Part shown: positions 6,159 through 7,750 of the stretch, in pieces
Position numbering within the stretch: the stretch's first letter is position 1
Layout: each line of letters begins with the position of its first letter
From: Alphaproteobacteria bacterium UBA3439
GTDB lineage: Bacteria; Pseudomonadota; Alphaproteobacteria; Puniceispirillales; Puniceispirillaceae
Length of the DNA stretch: 7,750 nucleotides
Direction of reading: 5' to 3'
Assembly (NCBI GenBank): GCA_002378605.1
Contig: DFSK01000059.1
Coordinates: forward strand, 1-7,750
Translations under genes and position numbers: made by a program
Notes under the pieces: model-generated
What the model was told of the DNA's origin: nothing
Database searches by the model: none
The model's input: the letters and a program-made list of their open reading frames with translations, nothing else

Positions 6159-6821
6159 ATGAAACAATTACCGCTTGAATTGCCATTTCGCCAATTGGCG
6201 GGGCGTGCTGATTTTATTGTCAGTGATTGCAATGCCTTGGCCGTGGCATCCATTGATCAATGGCCTGATTGGCGGGGCAGTTGTCGGGCGCTAAACCTTG
6301 TTGGGCCATCAGGCGCGGGGAAATCGCATCTTGCAGCAATCTGGCAGTCGCTTATCGGTAATAGCCATCAATTTGTCACTTTAGAGGCGGGGCAAATGCC
6401 GCCTGAATCCGCCTTTTATGTATTTGACAATATCGGTGCCGAAGGCAAATGGAATGAAGAAGCATTGTTTCATTTCTTCAATCGCTGTTCGGCCGATCAG
6501 GGCGGGTTGCTATTGCTGTCACAAAAGCCAGTTGGACAAATGGATTGGCAATTGCCCGATTTGCGGTCACGCATGCGGGCGGTGAATATGGCGCGCATTG
6601 ATCTGCCCGATGATGATTTGCTTTATGCGCTTTTGGATAAATATTTTGCCGATCGGCAAATGCTGGCGCCGCCGCCATTACTGGCTTATCTGGTGGGTCG
6701 CATGGAACGGTCATTCAGCGCGGTTCAAAAAATTGCCAGCGCGCTTGATCGTCGATCAATGGCCGAACGTAAACCATTGTCAGTATCGCTGGCGCGGGCC
6801 ATGTTTGATGAATTGCCATAG
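6159..6821 (+). CDS. hda: DnaA-homologue regulator Hda (regulatory inactivation of DnaA)
   Basis: This 220-residue AAA+ protein lacks the DnaA N-terminal and DNA-binding domains. It starts with a clamp-binding motif, QLPLEL (residues 3-8), which docks it on the beta sliding clamp. Then come Walker A GPSGAGKS (49-56), a Walker B-like YVFDNIG (87-93) in which D90 is followed by Asn, a sensor 1 strand LLLLSQKP (117-124), box VII LPDLRSR (132-138) with the likely arginine finger, and a sensor 2 region GRMERSF (180-186). Hda loaded on the clamp stimulates ATP hydrolysis by DnaA and so limits re-initiation; alphaproteobacterial HdaA does the same. The DN Walker B variant is also found in E. coli Hda, so it is not a defect. 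The N-terminal clamp motif fixes the start at 6159; the upstream Shine-Dalgarno match is weak. It follows the DUF2066 gene by 18 bases. Confidence 0.93.
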   Translation: MKQLPLELPFRQLAGRADFIVSDCNALAVASIDQWPDWRGSCRALNLVGPSGAGKSHLAAIWQSLIGNSHQFVTLEAGQMPPESAFYVFDNIGAEGKWNEEALFHFFNRCSADQGGLLLLSQKPVGQMDWQLPDLRSRMRAVNMARIDLPDDDLLYALLDKYFADRQMLAPPPLLAYLVGRMERSFSAVQKIASALDRRSMAERKPLSVSLARAMFDELP

Positions 6822-6844
6822 CTAGGGCTTATGGCCGTATCGGT

Positions 6845-7750
6845 CTAGCCGTTATTTTCAATCAGAATGATGCGACCCTTTTTGACAGCAAGGGCAATTT
6901 CCCCTTGTTTCAGGCGCAATGCCAGATCACCGAAAATTTCACGGCGCCATCCATTTAGCGCGCGAATAGGCGCTTCATCATCGCTTGCCAGCAATTCCAA
7001 TTCATCCGCAGAGGCAATCAATCGTGGCGCAATGTCATGCTTGTCGGTCACATGCTTCAGCAATACCCGAAGAAGTTCCATCACGGCGGCAGGTGGACGT
7101 TTCGCCGGGCTGCGTTTTTCCGCTTCGGGAAGCGATGATGATGGCATGGCGGCAACCATATCCAAAACCTTGCTAATTGGGGTCACCAGCTTGCCGTCTT
7201 TGCCGCCCGGGAAATTGCGGATATTGGCAAAATCGTTCCGGTCTTTGGGGTTTGATCCAGCAAGGTCAATCAAGGTTTCGTCACGGATCACCCTGTTTCT
7301 TGGTAAATCGCGGCTTTGTGCTTCTCTTTCACGCCATGCTGCCAGATGCATCAGCCGCAATAATGGGGCCGGACGCATATTCCGCACCTTTAGCTTTTGC
7401 CATGCGGCGTCGGGCGCGGTGACATAAGTCGCCGGATCATTTGATTTGGCATATTCCTCATCAAGCCAATGGCTGCGGTTTTCGGCTTCCAGCTTGGCAC
7501 GCATCAAGGGATATAATTTTGCAAGATAGATGACATCATCAAGCGCATAGACAATCTGGCGGTTGCTTAATGGGCGTTTTGACCAATCGGTAAAGCGTGA
7601 GGTTTTATCAATATCATGATCAAGCATGGCCTTGACCAGCTTGTCATAGCCAACCTGATCGCCAAGCCCGCAAACCATCGCCGCAATTTGCGTGTCATAG
7701 ATTGGCTCAGGCAGGCTGCCCATCAGATGCAAAAAGATTTCCATATCTTG
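6845..7750 (-). CDS. rnd: Ribonuclease D (C-terminal part, 5' end outside the window)
   Basis: The reading frame is open through the right edge, giving 301 residues of a protein that should be about 375-390 long, so roughly the first 80 are missing, including the exo I DxE motif. The visible part starts just at exo II (QDMEIF, with its Asp at 7747-7745). DTQIAAMVCGLGDQVGY follows, then exo III, whose Y-x3-D (Y at 7549-7547, D at 7537-7535 in VYALDDVIYL) marks the DEDDy class. An HRDC domain (RPAPLLRLMHLAAWRERE onward) and a second C-terminal HRDC-like region complete it. RNase D is a 3'-5' exoribonuclease that trims tRNA and other small RNA precursors. The ATG at 7744 is internal, not the start. 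It meets hda tail to tail, with 23 bases between stops and no obvious terminator. Confidence 0.95.
   Translation of the reverse strand, partial: QDMEIFLHLMGSLPEPIYDTQIAAMVCGLGDQVGYDKLVKAMLDHDIDKTSRFTDWSKRPLSNRQIVYALDDVIYLAKLYPLMRAKLEAENRSHWLDEEYAKSNDPATYVTAPDAAWQKLKVRNMRPAPLLRLMHLAAWREREAQSRDLPRNRVIRDETLIDLAGSNPKDRNDFANIRNFPGGKDGKLVTPISKVLDMVAAMPSSSLPEAEKRSPAKRPPAAVMELLRVLLKHVTDKHDIAPRLIASADELELLASDDEAPIRALNGWRREIFGDLALRLKQGEIALAVKKGRIILIENNG

Noticed and set aside
6867..7427. 186-residue open frame on the plus strand opposite rnd
   Set aside because: It is antisense to the well-supported HRDC part of RNase D, is Arg/Ser-rich, and has no recognisable domain; overlap with a conserved gene explains the open frame.
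1..7750. A hidden mobile element, CRISPR array, RNA gene, defence system or toxin-antitoxin pair
   Set aside because: The genes are recognisable housekeeping families apart from one DUF protein and one small membrane protein, with short gaps. I saw no direct repeats at spacing suggestive of CRISPR or target-site duplications, no tRNA-like fold and no transposase or integrase motifs.

Overview
The window is an ordinary chromosomal housekeeping segment from an alphaproteobacterium. The gene blocks lptF< >pepA-holC-ndk and purN-purM< >DUF2066-hda are gene orders I associate with that class, and a tiny aa3-oxidase subunit IV-like protein lies between them. Moderate base composition, short intergenic gaps and a streamlined layout would suit a marine lineage such as SAR116, but the sequence alone does not settle the genus. 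I found no phage, transposon, CRISPR, RNA gene or defence island.

Layout. Positions 1-97 (minus) hold the first codons of lptF, the LPS-export permease, cut by the window edge. A divergent regulatory gap (98-245) with several small palindromes separates it from a plus-strand set: pepA (246-1730), holC (1742-2194) and ndk (2352-2774), closed by a strong rho-independent terminator at 2796-2823. Next comes a minus-strand 43-residue membrane protein (2861-2992) with its own plausible promoter. Then the purine pair purM-purN lies on the minus strand (4894 down to 3132), with a 4-base ATGA overlap. Divergent from purM is a plus-strand pair: an exported DUF2066 protein (4995-6140) and the DnaA regulator Hda (6159-6821). 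The minus-strand rnd (RNase D) meets hda tail to tail and runs off the right edge without its N-terminus.

How the genes work together. PurM and PurN catalyse steps 5 and 3 of de novo purine synthesis, and Ndk balances NTP/dNTP pools. HolC links the replisome to SSB, and Hda couples the sliding clamp to inactivation of DnaA-ATP. The window therefore leans towards nucleotide supply and replication, with peptide turnover (PepA), RNA trimming (Rnd), envelope export (LptF) and respiration (subunit IV-like) alongside.

Nothing here is convincingly a new system. The points most worth a second look are the 43-residue gene, the conserved but uncharacterised DUF2066 partner of hda, and palindromes in the lptF/pepA and subunit IV/purN intergenic regions.
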